From Methylobacterium sp. WSM2598 (GTDB lineage Bacteria; Pseudomonadota; Alphaproteobacteria; Rhizobiales; Beijerinckiaceae), in NCBI RefSeq assembly GCF_000379105.1, contig NZ_KB900609.1:2223934-2287933 (forward strand): a DNA stretch of 64,000 bases, written 5' to 3'. The notes beneath the pieces are model-generated. The model was given only the letters and a program-made list of their open reading frames with translations. It was not told the origin of the DNA and did not search any database. The translations under genes and the position numbers were made by a program. This document shows positions 53,888 through 62,154 of the stretch, in pieces (the stretch's first letter is position 1; the number at the start of each line of letters is the position of its first letter).

Positions 53888-54613
53888 GTGTTCAACCGCT
53901 TCCTCTCGCCCGAGACCCGCTACGCCCGGCGCATGGCCCGCATCGCCCGCTGGGAGAAGCCGATCGCCGGACGCCGGAGCCGCCTGCGCGCCTGGGTCAA
54001 CATGCTGCTCGTCGACCACGGCGTGTTGCGCTTGGCCTATCTCAACCGGCACCGGGTCGGTCGCGGCCTGGTCTGGCGCTCCGCGCAGCCGGCGCCGCAC
54101 GATTTCTCCTGGTTCAAGCGCCACGGCGTGCGCACCATCGTGTCCCTGCGCGGCGGGCGCGAGCACGGCTCCTGGCAGCTCCAGCGCGAGGCCTGCGAGC
54201 GCGAGGGGCTGGTGCTGCGGGAATTCGTGGTGCGCTCGCGGGAGGCACCGAACCGCGAGATGCTGCTCGGGGCCCGGGACTTCTTCGCCAGCGTCGAGTA
54301 CCCGGCCCTGCTGCACTGCAAGTCCGGGGCGGACCGGGCGGGCTTCGCGGCGGCGCTCTACCTGATCCTGCACGAGGGCCGGCCGGTGGCCGAGGCGGCG
54401 CGCCAGCTCTCCCCGCGCTTCGGGCATTTCCGCTTCGCCAAGACCGGCATCCTCGACGCCTTCTTCGAGAGCTACCTCGCGCAGGGCGAGAGGCGCGGGC
54501 TGAGCTTCCTCGAATGGGTCGAGACCGTCTACGACCCGGAGGCCCTGCAGCGGGAGTTCCGGGCCGGCTTCTGGTCGGACATGCTCGTCGACCGCCTGCT
54601 CAAGCGGGAGTGA
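53888..54613 (+). CDS. Tyrosine phosphatase family protein (DSP/PTP-like)
   Basis: A 241-residue protein with a cysteine phosphatase P-loop: C144-KSGAD-R150 in LLHCKSGADRAG, matching the Cx5R motif, with SLRGG upstream. The fold resembles dual-specificity or tyrosine phosphatases from bacteria that act on phosphoproteins, phosphoinositides or nucleotide substrates. A GTG start at 53888 fits the conserved-looking opening FNRFLSPETRYARRMARIARW; the frame upstream is cysteine-rich and not convincing. The stop codon TGA begins a TGATCC element. Confidence 0.75.
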   Translation: MFNRFLSPETRYARRMARIARWEKPIAGRRSRLRAWVNMLLVDHGVLRLAYLNRHRVGRGLVWRSAQPAPHDFSWFKRHGVRTIVSLRGGREHGSWQLQREACEREGLVLREFVVRSREAPNREMLLGARDFFASVEYPALLHCKSGADRAGFAAALYLILHEGRPVAEAARQLSPRFGHFRFAKTGILDAFFESYLAQGERRGLSFLEWVETVYDPEALQREFRAGFWSDMLVDRLLKRE

Positions 54614-54720
54614 TCCGGGATCCGGTTGATCGCAGCGGATCCCGGATCACGAGCCCGCGCGGCGCCTGAGCGAAGCCCGAACCCGCCATCCCGAAGGGAT
54701 CGAGCGGATTGGGTATGACC
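54611..54720. repeat. TGATCC palindromic element, copy 5
   Basis: The phosphatase stop codon TGA (54611-54613) begins TGATCCGGGATCCG; arms at 54612-54624 and 54636-54648 are exact complements over 13 bases. The tail with GCGCGGCGCCTGAGCGAAGCCC follows and ends CATCCCGAAGGGATCGAGCGG, which also matches the duplication at 24.5 kb. It sits between convergent genes and probably terminates both. Confidence 0.8.
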
Positions 54721-54725
54721 CCGCC

Positions 54726-55625
54726 TCAGCCGCGCGTCGTCAGCAGCACCCCGAGGCCGATCGCCGCGACGGCGGCGGCGGCCGGCAGGCTCGGGACCTC
54801 GCCGAGGACCGGGATCGCCAGCAGGGTCGCGATCGCCGGCACCAGCGCCGTGAAGGCGGGGGTGCGCCGGCCGATCAGGGCGAGCGAGCGGTTGAAGGCG
54901 ATGAGCCCGACGACGCTCACCAGCACGCCCTGATAGGCGACCTGCAGGGCCAGTTCGGCCGCCCCGGCCTCGCGCAGGCGGGAGAGCCCCAGCGCGAAGT
55001 AGGGCGGCAGGTAGCCGACCAGCGAGACGACGCAGATCAGGGCGGTGGCCTCGACGGGACGCAGGGCCGAGCGGCGCATCCGCACCGTGCCGAGCGCCCA
55101 GAGGAGGGCCGCGGTCAGGAACATGGCGTCGCCCAGCAGTTCGTCGCCCGTCGTCGCGGCACCCGCCAGGGTCAGGGCTCCGGCCAGGATCAGGCCGAGC
55201 CCGAGGAGCGCGACGCGTCCGGGCCGGTCGCCCAGCAGCGCGATGCCGAGGGCGGCGGCCATCAGCGGCATGGTGCCCGGCGTGAGGGCCGCGCCGTGGC
55301 CGGCCGGCGCGTAGCGCAGGCCGATCGAGATCAGCAGCGCGAAGGGCGCGCCCTGGCCGAGGACGAGCCAGGCCGCGTCGGCCGCCTCGCGCCGGGACAG
55401 GCGGCGCAGGCGCAGCACCACCGGCAGCAGGATGAGCCCGCCGCAGCCGAAGCGGATCGCCACCAGGTCGGCCGGGGCGAGGCTGCCGCCGCTGCCGACG
55501 GCGCGGCGCGTCACCACGAACCAGCCGCCCCAGATGCTGACGGCTAGGAGCGCCCAGGCGATCCCCGCCAGGGCCGTGCGGGGGCGCGGCGCAGCGAGGC
55601 CGACCGGGGGCGGGAAGGGTTTCAC
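54726..55625 (-). CDS. EamA-family (DMT) transporter
   Basis: A 299-residue membrane protein with ten predicted helices made of two EamA repeats: GIAWALLAVSIWGGWFVVTRRAV begins the first and GDAMFLTAALLWALGTVRMR the second, ending ALVPAIATLLAIPVLGEVPSLPAAAAVAAIGLGVLL. Members export amino acids, sugars or other metabolites. The GTG at 55625 is used; there is no clear ribosome-binding site, so the start is uncertain. Confidence 0.8.
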   Translation of the reverse strand: MKPFPPPVGLAAPRPRTALAGIAWALLAVSIWGGWFVVTRRAVGSGGSLAPADLVAIRFGCGGLILLPVVLRLRRLSRREAADAAWLVLGQGAPFALLISIGLRYAPAGHGAALTPGTMPLMAAALGIALLGDRPGRVALLGLGLILAGALTLAGAATTGDELLGDAMFLTAALLWALGTVRMRRSALRPVEATALICVVSLVGYLPPYFALGLSRLREAGAAELALQVAYQGVLVSVVGLIAFNRSLALIGRRTPAFTALVPAIATLLAIPVLGEVPSLPAAAAVAAIGLGVLLTTRG

Positions 55626-55783
55626 GCCGGCCCGCCGACGGCCCGGCCCCCGCGCGCGACACGCGCCATGGTAGCGCCTCCCACTGAATGCGAGTGCGGC
55701 GCTACTACGAACGCCGCGGGCCGGCAATGCGGGCCCGCGGGGCGCTGCCGCGCCCGGGCTGCATGGCCCGGGCGGGGCGCTCC

Positions 55784-56551
55784 TCAGCCGGAGACCAGCA
55801 CGAAGCGGCGGTGGCGCTCCTGCACCGGGCGCGCATTCATCGGGTAGAGCGCGGTGAAGCGCCGGATGTCCTCCGCGTCGACCTCGATCGGGTCGACGCA
55901 GACGCGCCAATCCACGGTCTCGCTGCAGGGCGGCGTGGTCAGGGAGCCCTCGTAGGCGTAGTAGCGCCGGCCGGCCGGGAGGAGGGCGGTCATGTCGGTG
56001 CCGGGCGGGACCGGGACCGCGCTTCCCGGCTGCTCGGGCCGCGCGGCCATCAGCGCCTTGAAGGCCGGGTTGGGCCGGCCCGCCACCATGAAGACGCCGA
56101 GCACGCCGAGGCTGCCGGACTGCGCGTCCCGATGGACGAAGTGGACCTCCATCGGGAAGCTGCGCCCGTCGATCCGGTGCTCGCTGGGCGCGTGGAAGTG
56201 GAATTGCAGCAGGTCGTAATGGGCCGGCCCGACCGCCATCGTGCCGCCCGAGGCGACGTCGACCTGGATCGTGTGGCCGTTATTGACCACCTTGCCGGCG
56301 AGGGGGTTCCAGGCGAGCTCGACGGCCGGCAGGTCCGAGCGGGTCGAGGCGACGATGTCGATCGGCGATTGCTGCCCGCCGATCGAGCAGACCTGCGCCG
56401 CGTGGTCCAGCTCGCCCCAATGCTCCGGCCCGGTCGGGCCCGAATAGCTCCAGTGCAGCGCCTCCGACGCGAAGCCCTTGCCCGCTCCGCAGAGCGCGCA
56501 TCCCAGGATACCGCCGAGACCGCTCAGTAACGCCCGCCGCTCGATCATCAT
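55784..56551 (-). CDS. Alpha-type carbonic anhydrase, exported
   Basis: A 255-residue enzyme that hydrates CO2 to bicarbonate, likely in the periplasm. The N-terminus MMIERRALLSGLGGILGC is a twin-arginine-like leader. Zinc ligands H118 and H120 in FHFHAPSEH and H137 in EVHFVH, the proton-shuttle H93 in NNGHTIQV, and the SLTTPPCSETVDW segment are all present. C55 and the TPPC cysteine can form the usual disulfide. The next gene downstream, an EamA transporter, has a separate frame and promoter region. Confidence 0.9.
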   Translation of the reverse strand: MMIERRALLSGLGGILGCALCGAGKGFASEALHWSYSGPTGPEHWGELDHAAQVCSIGGQQSPIDIVASTRSDLPAVELAWNPLAGKVVNNGHTIQVDVASGGTMAVGPAHYDLLQFHFHAPSEHRIDGRSFPMEVHFVHRDAQSGSLGVLGVFMVAGRPNPAFKALMAARPEQPGSAVPVPPGTDMTALLPAGRRYYAYEGSLTTPPCSETVDWRVCVDPIEVDAEDIRRFTALYPMNARPVQERHRRFVLVSG

Positions 56552-56822
56552 CGCCCCCCTTCACGGCCTCGGTCCGCCGTCCCGCAGGCGCATCGACCGA
56601 TCACGATTCCGGGGACGACAACACGCGGACCGTGCACGTCCGGGACGGACAATCGAGGGCGAGTGGCGGGGCCGGTATTCATCGAGGCTCACCGGGGCAT
56701 ATCAGATTCGCATCTGCGGCCGCCAGCCGGCGGACGCAGGGGCAGGCTAAGCCGGACGGACTAATGATCTTGCCGCGGTGCGGTGTCCGGCGCGCGTCCT
56801 CGCCTGCGGATGTCGCGGGGCC

Positions 56823-57029
56823 CTAATGCCAGCCCTGGCCGAAGCGGCCGGTCGAGTGCATCAGCGTGTGGCCGCAATCCAGGCAGAGATAGCGGGTCTC
56901 GATCCCGCCCCCGAACGCTTCCACCACCGGCGTCGAGGCGACCACCATCAGCCGGCCATGCGGCAGGCTCTCGGGCACGGCGCGCATCTGCGCGATGCAG
57001 GCGCGGCACGCCGCATCGTCGGCCGTCAT
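56823..57029 (-). CDS. Small protein with two Cys pairs (zinc-binding candidate)
   Basis: A 68-residue protein (ATG at 57029; an in-frame ATG at 57080 would make it 85). It contains CRAC near the N-terminus and CLDC in ETRYLCLDCGHTLMHST near the C-terminus, a four-cysteine arrangement likely to bind zinc or a cluster. No family was recognised. It lies alone between the carbonic anhydrase and the hydrolase genes; coding status is moderate. Confidence 0.5.
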   Translation of the reverse strand: MTADDAACRACIAQMRAVPESLPHGRLMVVASTPVVEAFGGGIETRYLCLDCGHTLMHSTGRFGQGWH

Positions 57030-57358
57030 GAACCGTCTCGGGCGCGGCCGGACCGCGGAAGCGCGAGGCACCATCTCCATGCCCTGATCGGCCAGCGGCG
57101 GCCGAACCGGGATCAGACGCGACCCCTCCGAAGGCGTCAAGCCCGGCCCGACGCCGCGCCGGGGGCCGCGGGCCCGGGACGCGACGTCGCGGGCCCCGCC
57201 CGGGCGGCCCGCTCACATCCAGAGCAGATCAAATCCGGTGCACTTGCAGCCACTATCGGCAGCCCGGCCCAACCTTTCGTCATGCATGCGATCTCGCGTG
57301 CTGCCATCCTCCCCTCACCGTGCGGGCGGCGGCCCGTCCCCTCCGCGAGGATCTCCGC
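57030..57358. other. Divergent intergenic region, nothing distinct seen
   Basis: This 330-base stretch separates the start of the small Cys-pair gene from the start of the hydrolase gene. I saw no repeat element, RNA gene or clear operator. The hydrolase promoter should lie in the less GC-rich part at about 57215-57300. Confidence 0.4.
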
Positions 57359-58030
57359 GTGTCCGTCCTGCTCGATGCCGAACCTGCACCGCTCGCCGTC
57401 GACCGGGCGACCACGGCCCTGGTGATCATCGACATGCAGCGGGACTTCCTGGAGCCCGGCGGCTTCGGCGAGACGCTGGGCAACGACGTCGGGCTCCTCG
57501 GGGCCGCGATCGGCCCCTGCCGGGCGGTGCTGGCGGCGGCGCGGGAGGCCGGCCTCCTCGTCGTCCACACCCGCGAGGGCCACGCGCCCGACCTCTCGGA
57601 CGCGCCCCCCGCCAAGGTGGCGCGCGGCGCGCCCAGCGCCCGGATCGGCGCGCCCGGACCGATGGGCCGCATCCTGATCCGCGGCGAGCCGGGCCACGCC
57701 ATCATCCCGGAACTGGCGCCGGCGCCGGGCGAGGTGGTGATCGACAAGCCCGGCAAGGGCGCCTTCTACGCCACCGCCCTCGGCGAGATCCTGGCCGCCC
57801 GGCGCATCGCGACCCTGCTGGTCTGCGGCGTCACCACCGAGGTCTGCGTCCACACCACGGTGCGGGAGGGCAACGACCGCGGCTACCGCTGCGTCGTGCT
57901 GGCGGATGCCTGCGGCTCCTACGTCCCGCACTTCCACGAGGTCGGCCTCGCCATGATCAAGGCGCAGGGCGGGATCTTCGGCTGGGTCTCGAACACCGCC
58001 GCGGCGATCGCGGCGATCAGGGCGGCCTGA
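57359..58030 (+). CDS. Isochorismatase-family cysteine hydrolase, biuret-hydrolase-like
   Basis: A 223-residue amidohydrolase. The triad is D25 in [10 protein letters not shown]130 in [10 protein letters not shown] and C163 in [10 protein letters not shown]; the K-to-C spacing of 33 equals that of the biuret hydrolase BiuH of Rhizobium. Other shared segments are [32 protein letters not shown] and [19 protein letters not shown] start at 57359 has GAGG upstream. It lies 34 bases before a permease gene, so the pair may import and hydrolyse a small nitrogen compound such as biuret, or ureidoacrylate or another carbamoyl amide (inference). Confidence 0.75.
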   Translation: MSVLLDAEPAPLAVDRATTALVIIDMQRDFLEPGGFGETLGNDVGLLGAAIGPCRAVLAAAREAGLLVVHTREGHAPDLSDAPPAKVARGAPSARIGAPGPMGRILIRGEPGHAIIPELAPAPGEVVIDKPGKGAFYATALGEILAARRIATLLVCGVTTEVCVHTTVREGNDRGYRCVVLADACGSYVPHFHEVGLAMIKAQGGIFGWVSNTAAAIAAIRAA

Positions 58031-58064
58031 GGCTGCCGCCGCGCAGGCGAGAGGAGCATTTCGG

Positions 58065-59645
58065 ATGGCGATGGCGACGAGTGCCCCGCCGGGCTTCAGG
58101 CCGGCGCTCTGGGTGCCGGGGGACTGGAACGCGCTGTTCGGCTTCGGCACCAACATCCTGGTCAACCTGCTGGTGCTGACCGGGCTGCTGCGCTTCGTGC
58201 TGGGCATGCCGGACGCGATCACCTTCGGGCGCATCCTCCCGGCGGTCGGCCTGATGCTGTGCCTCTCCACGGCCTACTACGCGTGGCTGGCTTGGCGGCT
58301 GGCGGCGCGGACCGGCCGCGCGGATGTCTGCGCGCTGCCCTCCGGGATCAGCGTGCCGCACATGTTCATCGTCGTCTTCGTGATCATGCTGCCGATCAAG
58401 CTGCAGACGGGCGACCCGGTGAAGGGCTGGGAGGCGGGCCTGGCCTGGGTGTTCATCCAGAGCTTCATCCTGATGCTGGGCGGCTTCGTCGCCCCCCTGG
58501 TGCGGCGCATCACCCCGCGGGCGGCGCTGCTCGGCACGCTGGCGGGCGTCTGCGTCACCTTCATCGCCATGCGGCCGGCCCTGGAGCTGATCCTGACCCC
58601 GGTGATCGGAATCGTCGCCTTCGCGATCATCCTGCTCGCGTGGTTCGGCGGCGTGCGCTACCCGGGCCGCCTGCCGGCCGGGCTCGTCGCCATCCTGTTC
58701 GGCATGGTGGTCGCCTGGGGCGCCAAGCTCCTCGGCCTCGACGTCGGCGGCGTCAGCGGCGGCGGCCTCGTCGGCGCGCTCGCCGGGATCGGCTTCGCGG
58801 TGCCCCTGCCGGCCGTCGACCACGTCTTCGGGGGCTTCCAGTTCGTCGGCGTCATCCTGGTGACGGCGATCCCCTTCGGCATCTACGACCTCGTCGAGGC
58901 GATGGACAACGTCGAGAGCGCCGAGGTCGCGGGCGACGCCTACCCGACCACGCGCGTGCTGACGGCGGACGGGCTCGTGAGCCTGATCGGCTGCCTGATG
59001 GGCAACCCCTTCATCAACGCCGTCTATATCGGCCATCCGGGCTGGAAGGCGATGGGCGGGCGGATCGGCTACTCCTTCGTGACCGGCCTCGTGGTCCTGG
59101 TGCTCGCCTGGCTCAACCTGATCTCGCTCCTGTCGAGCCTCGTGCCGGTCGTGGCGATCGCCCCGATCCTCCTCTACATCGGCATGCTGATCGGGGCGCA
59201 GGCCTTCCAGGAGACGCCGCACGACCACGCGCCCGCCATCGTGCTGGCCTTCGCGCCGCACCTCGCCGCCTGGGGCAAGACCCTGATCGACGGGGCGCTC
59301 GGCGCCGCCGGCACCAGCGCGGCGGCGGTCGGGCTCGACACGCTCGCCCAGGCGGGGGTGCTCTACGGAGGCCTCGAAGTGCTGGGCGAGGGCTCGATCC
59401 TGGGCGGGCTGATCCTCGGCGCCGTCGCGGTCTTCATCATCGAGCGCGACTTCCGGCGGGCGGCTGGCTTCGCGCTGGCGGGCGCGGTGCTGACCTTCTT
59501 CGGCTTCATGCACGGGCCGGCGGTCGGGATCGCGGTGAAGCCGGCGCTCGCCGCCGCCTACCTCATGGTCGCCGGGATCCTGTTCGCGGCGTCGCGGGCG
59601 GCCGAGGCGGCCCAGCCCGCCGTCCAGGCGGTCCCGGCCGAGTGA
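58065..59645 (+). CDS. NCS2-like (nucleobase/xanthine-uracil type) permease
   Basis: A 526-residue membrane protein with about 12-13 helices. It resembles NCS2/AzgA-type carriers: PSGISVPHMFIVVFVIMLP early on, FGIYDLVEAMDNVESAEVAGDAYPTTRVLTADGLVSLIGCLMG mid-protein, where NCS2 transporters have their substrate-binding EAMDN region, and GHPGWKAMGGRIGYSFVTGL. It follows the biuret-hydrolase-like gene by 34 bases with GAGAGGAGC before the ATG. Substrate is inferred to be the compound the hydrolase acts on, or a nucleobase. Confidence 0.8.
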   Translation: MAMATSAPPGFRPALWVPGDWNALFGFGTNILVNLLVLTGLLRFVLGMPDAITFGRILPAVGLMLCLSTAYYAWLAWRLAARTGRADVCALPSGISVPHMFIVVFVIMLPIKLQTGDPVKGWEAGLAWVFIQSFILMLGGFVAPLVRRITPRAALLGTLAGVCVTFIAMRPALELILTPVIGIVAFAIILLAWFGGVRYPGRLPAGLVAILFGMVVAWGAKLLGLDVGGVSGGGLVGALAGIGFAVPLPAVDHVFGGFQFVGVILVTAIPFGIYDLVEAMDNVESAEVAGDAYPTTRVLTADGLVSLIGCLMGNPFINAVYIGHPGWKAMGGRIGYSFVTGLVVLVLAWLNLISLLSSLVPVVAIAPILLYIGMLIGAQAFQETPHDHAPAIVLAFAPHLAAWGKTLIDGALGAAGTSAAAVGLDTLAQAGVLYGGLEVLGEGSILGGLILGAVAVFIIERDFRRAAGFALAGAVLTFFGFMHGPAVGIAVKPALAAAYLMVAGILFAASRAAEAAQPAVQAVPAE

Positions 59646-59658
59646 GAAGCGGCATCGC

Positions 59659-59677
59659 CATGTAATAACGTTGCATG
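59659..59677. promoter_or_regulatory. Candidate metal-regulator operator (CATGTAA-N5-TTGCATG)
   Basis: An inverted repeat with six of seven positions matching and a 5-base spacer lies 50 bases before the start of a zinc-type binding protein gene. Position and AT-rich palindromic form suit a Fur-superfamily site (Zur or Mur), but it does not match a known consensus closely. Confidence 0.5.
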
Positions 59678-59727
59678 TTCCGCCGCATCCGCTAAGCTGC
59701 CCACGCTCGAGGAAGCGGGGGACCCCT

Positions 59728-60633
59728 ATGGTGAAGTGGAGAATCGCGGCGCTCGCGCTGGCATCGCTGCTGTCCGGCGCCGCGCCGGCCCTGGCCGATC
59801 CGCTCAAGGCCGTCGCGAGCTTCTCGATCCTCGGCGACCTCGTGCATCAGGTCGGGGGCGAGCGCGTCGCGGTCTCGGTGCTGGTCGGCCCGAACGGCGA
59901 CGCCCACACCTTCTCGCCCTCCCCGAGCGACGCGCGCAAGCTCGCGGATGCGCAACTCGTGGTAGTGAACGGGCTCGGCTTCGAGGGCTGGATCGAGCGG
60001 CTGGTCAAGGCCTCCGGCACCTGGGCGCCGGTGGTGGTCGCCTCGGCGGGGGTCAACCCGATCCGGGAGGACGCGCCCGCGCATGGCGGGCACGAGGCGC
60101 ACCCGATCGACCCGCACGCGTGGCAGAACGTCGCCAACGCCAAGCTCTACGTGGCGGCGATCCGCGACGCGCTCGTGCGCGTCGACCCGGAGGGCCAGGC
60201 GGCCTACGAGGATCGGGCCCGCGCCTACCTCGCCAAGCTCGACGCGCTCGAGGCGGAGATCCGCGCCGGCATCGCCGCGATCCCGGAGGCGCGCCGCCGC
60301 GTCATCACCACGCACGATGCCTTCGGCTACTTCGCCCGCGCCTACGCCATGCACTTCATCGCGCCCCAGGGCGTGTCGAGCGACAGCGAGGCCACCGCCA
60401 AGGACGTCGCGCGCATCATCGCGCAGGTGAAGCGGGAGAAGATCCCGGCGGTGTTCCTGGAGAACATCGCCGATCCGCGGCTGATGCAGCAGATCGCCCG
60501 CGAGAGCGGCGCCAAGGCCGGCGGGCGCGTCTTCTCCGACGCGCTGTCGGAGCCGGACGGTCCGGCCCCGACCTACCTGGACATGATGCGCCACAATCTG
60601 CGCGAGTTTTCCGCCGCCCTGATGCCGGGCTGA
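59728..60633 (+). CDS. Zinc/manganese-type ABC transporter substrate-binding protein (ZnuA-like, orphan)
   Basis: A 301-residue cluster A-I binding protein with a Sec signal peptide (1-23, ALASLLSGAAPALA). Metal ligands are H60 in GDAHTFSPSPSDARKL and H130 in DPHAW, then HDAFGYF, and a Glu/Asp near the C-terminus. The short His-rich loop at 119-125 (HGGHEAH) favours zinc. Landmarks resemble the AztC/ZnuA group. No ATPase or permease gene adjoins it; the next gene is convergent. A palindrome at 59659-59677 suggests metal regulation. Confidence 0.85.
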   Translation: MVKWRIAALALASLLSGAAPALADPLKAVASFSILGDLVHQVGGERVAVSVLVGPNGDAHTFSPSPSDARKLADAQLVVVNGLGFEGWIERLVKASGTWAPVVVASAGVNPIREDAPAHGGHEAHPIDPHAWQNVANAKLYVAAIRDALVRVDPEGQAAYEDRARAYLAKLDALEAEIRAGIAAIPEARRRVITTHDAFGYFARAYAMHFIAPQGVSSDSEATAKDVARIIAQVKREKIPAVFLENIADPRLMQQIARESGAKAGGRVFSDALSEPDGPAPTYLDMMRHNLREFSAALMPG

Positions 60634-60642
60634 GCCGCTCGC

Positions 60643-60716
60643 GCAGCGCCCGATCACGCGACGATCGGGCGCTGCTCCAGATCGTTTGATCCAGGGCGTT
60701 TGATCCAGGTCGTTGA
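60643..60716. terminator. Hairpin terminator followed by a 14-bp tandem repeat
   Basis: A perfect 13-bp stem GCAGCGCCCGATC/GATCGGGCGCTGC (60643-60655 and 60663-60675) with a 7-base loop follows the binding-protein stop. Right after it are three related units: TCCAGATCGTTTGA, TCCAGGGCGTTTGA and TCCAGGTCGTTGA (60676-60716). It probably serves both convergent genes. Confidence 0.75.
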
Positions 60717-60767
60717 TCTTGCCGCGTCGTCCTCGACGAACCGGATTCCGCTTCGTCGGACGAGGCT

Positions 60768-61796
60768 CTATTTCAGGTCGAGCAGGACGCTGCGGAAGCT
60801 CTTGGGCGCCTTGTCCGGGCAGGAGGCGCCGTCGTCGCTGAGGAGCCGGACCCGGCTGCCGTCGGGCGCGACCAGCAGCGCCTCGGGCTGGAAGTCGGGA
60901 ATGCCCGCGAGCGCCTGGGCGGCGCCCGGCACCCGCGCGGGCGCGGCGCCCGGCTCGCCCGACCAGCGGTAGAGGTCGAAGGCCTCGCCGCCGCTCCCGG
61001 CGCCGCCCGCGATGATGAAGTAGGTCTTGGCGCCGGGCGCGTAGGCGATGTCGCGGATGCCGCGGCCCTTCAGGTCGAGGGCGATCGGCTTGCCAAGCTT
61101 GGGCGCGGCGCCGCTCGCCAGCACCTCGGCGGGGTTCTGCAGCGGCACGACGAGGGCGTCGTTGTCGGCGTTGAGGGGATTGCGCAGCCCGATCAGCAGG
61201 CCCTGCCCGTCGGCCGTGGGCGCGAGCCCCTCGACCGCGAGGCCCCGCCGCTTCGGTGCGAGGTCGGGCTTGCTGTCGGCGTCGAGGGCGATGCGCGCCG
61301 CGAGCTGCGGGTCGAGGTCCGAGAGGGCCTTGGCCAAGCCCCGGAACGAGGCGCCGCGCCGCTTGAGCACCGGCGCGTCCGGCGCGCCGGTGAGCGTGAC
61401 GGCGAGGAGCTGCCGGCGGGATTCCTCCGCCTCGCCGTCCTTGTCCCGGCTGTGCGAGCCGATCACCACCACGTCGCCGCCGAGCCAGGCCGCCCCTTCG
61501 AGATCGGCCTTCTTCACCTTGCCGCCGGGCTTGGGCGCGAAGACCGGGTCGAGGTCGGCCCCGGCCAGGGCGAGGGGCGCGCCCGTCTCCTCCGCCCTGT
61601 AGAGGCGCAGGGTGTTGTCCTCGTCGTTCACCACCAGGAAGCGGTCGCCGAAGCTGCCGGCCGGCACCGGCACGGCCCCCGACGCCTCGCACATGCCCCA
61701 GTGCACGAGCACCGGGCCCGTCCGGACCTGCGAGAAGCCCGCCGTCGCCGGCAGGCAGAGTACGAACGCAGAGACGAGCGTCCTCAGGCGCACCAT
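60768..61796 (-). CDS. Secreted DUF3616 protein
   Basis: A 342-residue exported protein with a Sec signal (MVRLRTLVSAFVLCLPATAGFSQ). The sequence has beta-propeller-like segments such as FLVVNDEDNTLRLYRAE, VEGLAPTADGQGLLIGLRNPL and IRDIAYAPGAKTYFIIAGG and matches DUF3616, whose function is unknown. The ATG at 61796 fits the signal peptide. It is upstream of nothing in the same direction except moaD on the far side of a short gap. Confidence 0.75.
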   Translation of the reverse strand: MVRLRTLVSAFVLCLPATAGFSQVRTGPVLVHWGMCEASGAVPVPAGSFGDRFLVVNDEDNTLRLYRAEETGAPLALAGADLDPVFAPKPGGKVKKADLEGAAWLGGDVVVIGSHSRDKDGEAEESRRQLLAVTLTGAPDAPVLKRRGASFRGLAKALSDLDPQLAARIALDADSKPDLAPKRRGLAVEGLAPTADGQGLLIGLRNPLNADNDALVVPLQNPAEVLASGAAPKLGKPIALDLKGRGIRDIAYAPGAKTYFIIAGGAGSGGEAFDLYRWSGEPGAAPARVPGAAQALAGIPDFQPEALLVAPDGSRVRLLSDDGASCPDKAPKSFRSVLLDLK

Positions 61797-61902
61797 GATC
61801 GTCCTCCCCGTCAACCCGGCCATCCTCGTTGCCCGGCCGGTCCGGGTGAAGATCGCGCAGCCGCGATTTCGTTCAACTGCTATTCCGCTCCGGCAGCGCC
61901 GA

Positions 61903-62154
61903 TCAGCCGCCGGTCATGGGGGGGAAGAAGGCGATCTCCCGCGCCCCCGCGAGCGGCGTCTCGGGCCGGGCATGCACCCTGTCGATCGCGGCCCGCACCA
62001 CGCCCTCGTTCTCGAAGGCGTAGGCGTATTCCTCGCCGCGCGTCTTGAGCCAGGCCACGAGGTCCGCCACGGTCGCGACCGAGCCGGGCGGCTCCACGCT
62101 CTCCTCGGGCCGGCCGATCCGCTCGCGCACCCAGGCGAAGTAGACGAGCTTCAT
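61903..62154 (-). CDS. moaD: Molybdopterin synthase sulfur carrier subunit
   Basis: An 83-residue ubiquitin-like protein ending FFPPMTGG; the terminal Gly-Gly is the thiocarboxylation site used by MoeB and MoaE. The opening KLVYFAWVRERIG is the MoaD family start. The ATG overlaps the pgsA stop as ATGA. The usual next gene in alphaproteobacteria, moaE, is not found downstream here, where a DUF3616 gene follows. Product supplies the cofactor used by molybdoenzymes such as the PaoABC-type enzyme in this window. Confidence 0.9.
   Translation of the reverse strand: MKLVYFAWVRERIGRPEESVEPPGSVATVADLVAWLKTRGEEYAYAFENEGVVRAAIDRVHARPETPLAGAREIAFFPPMTGG

Noticed and set aside
61797..61902. Possible moaE remnant downstream of moaD
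   Set aside because: About 100 bases only and no MoaE motif in any frame.
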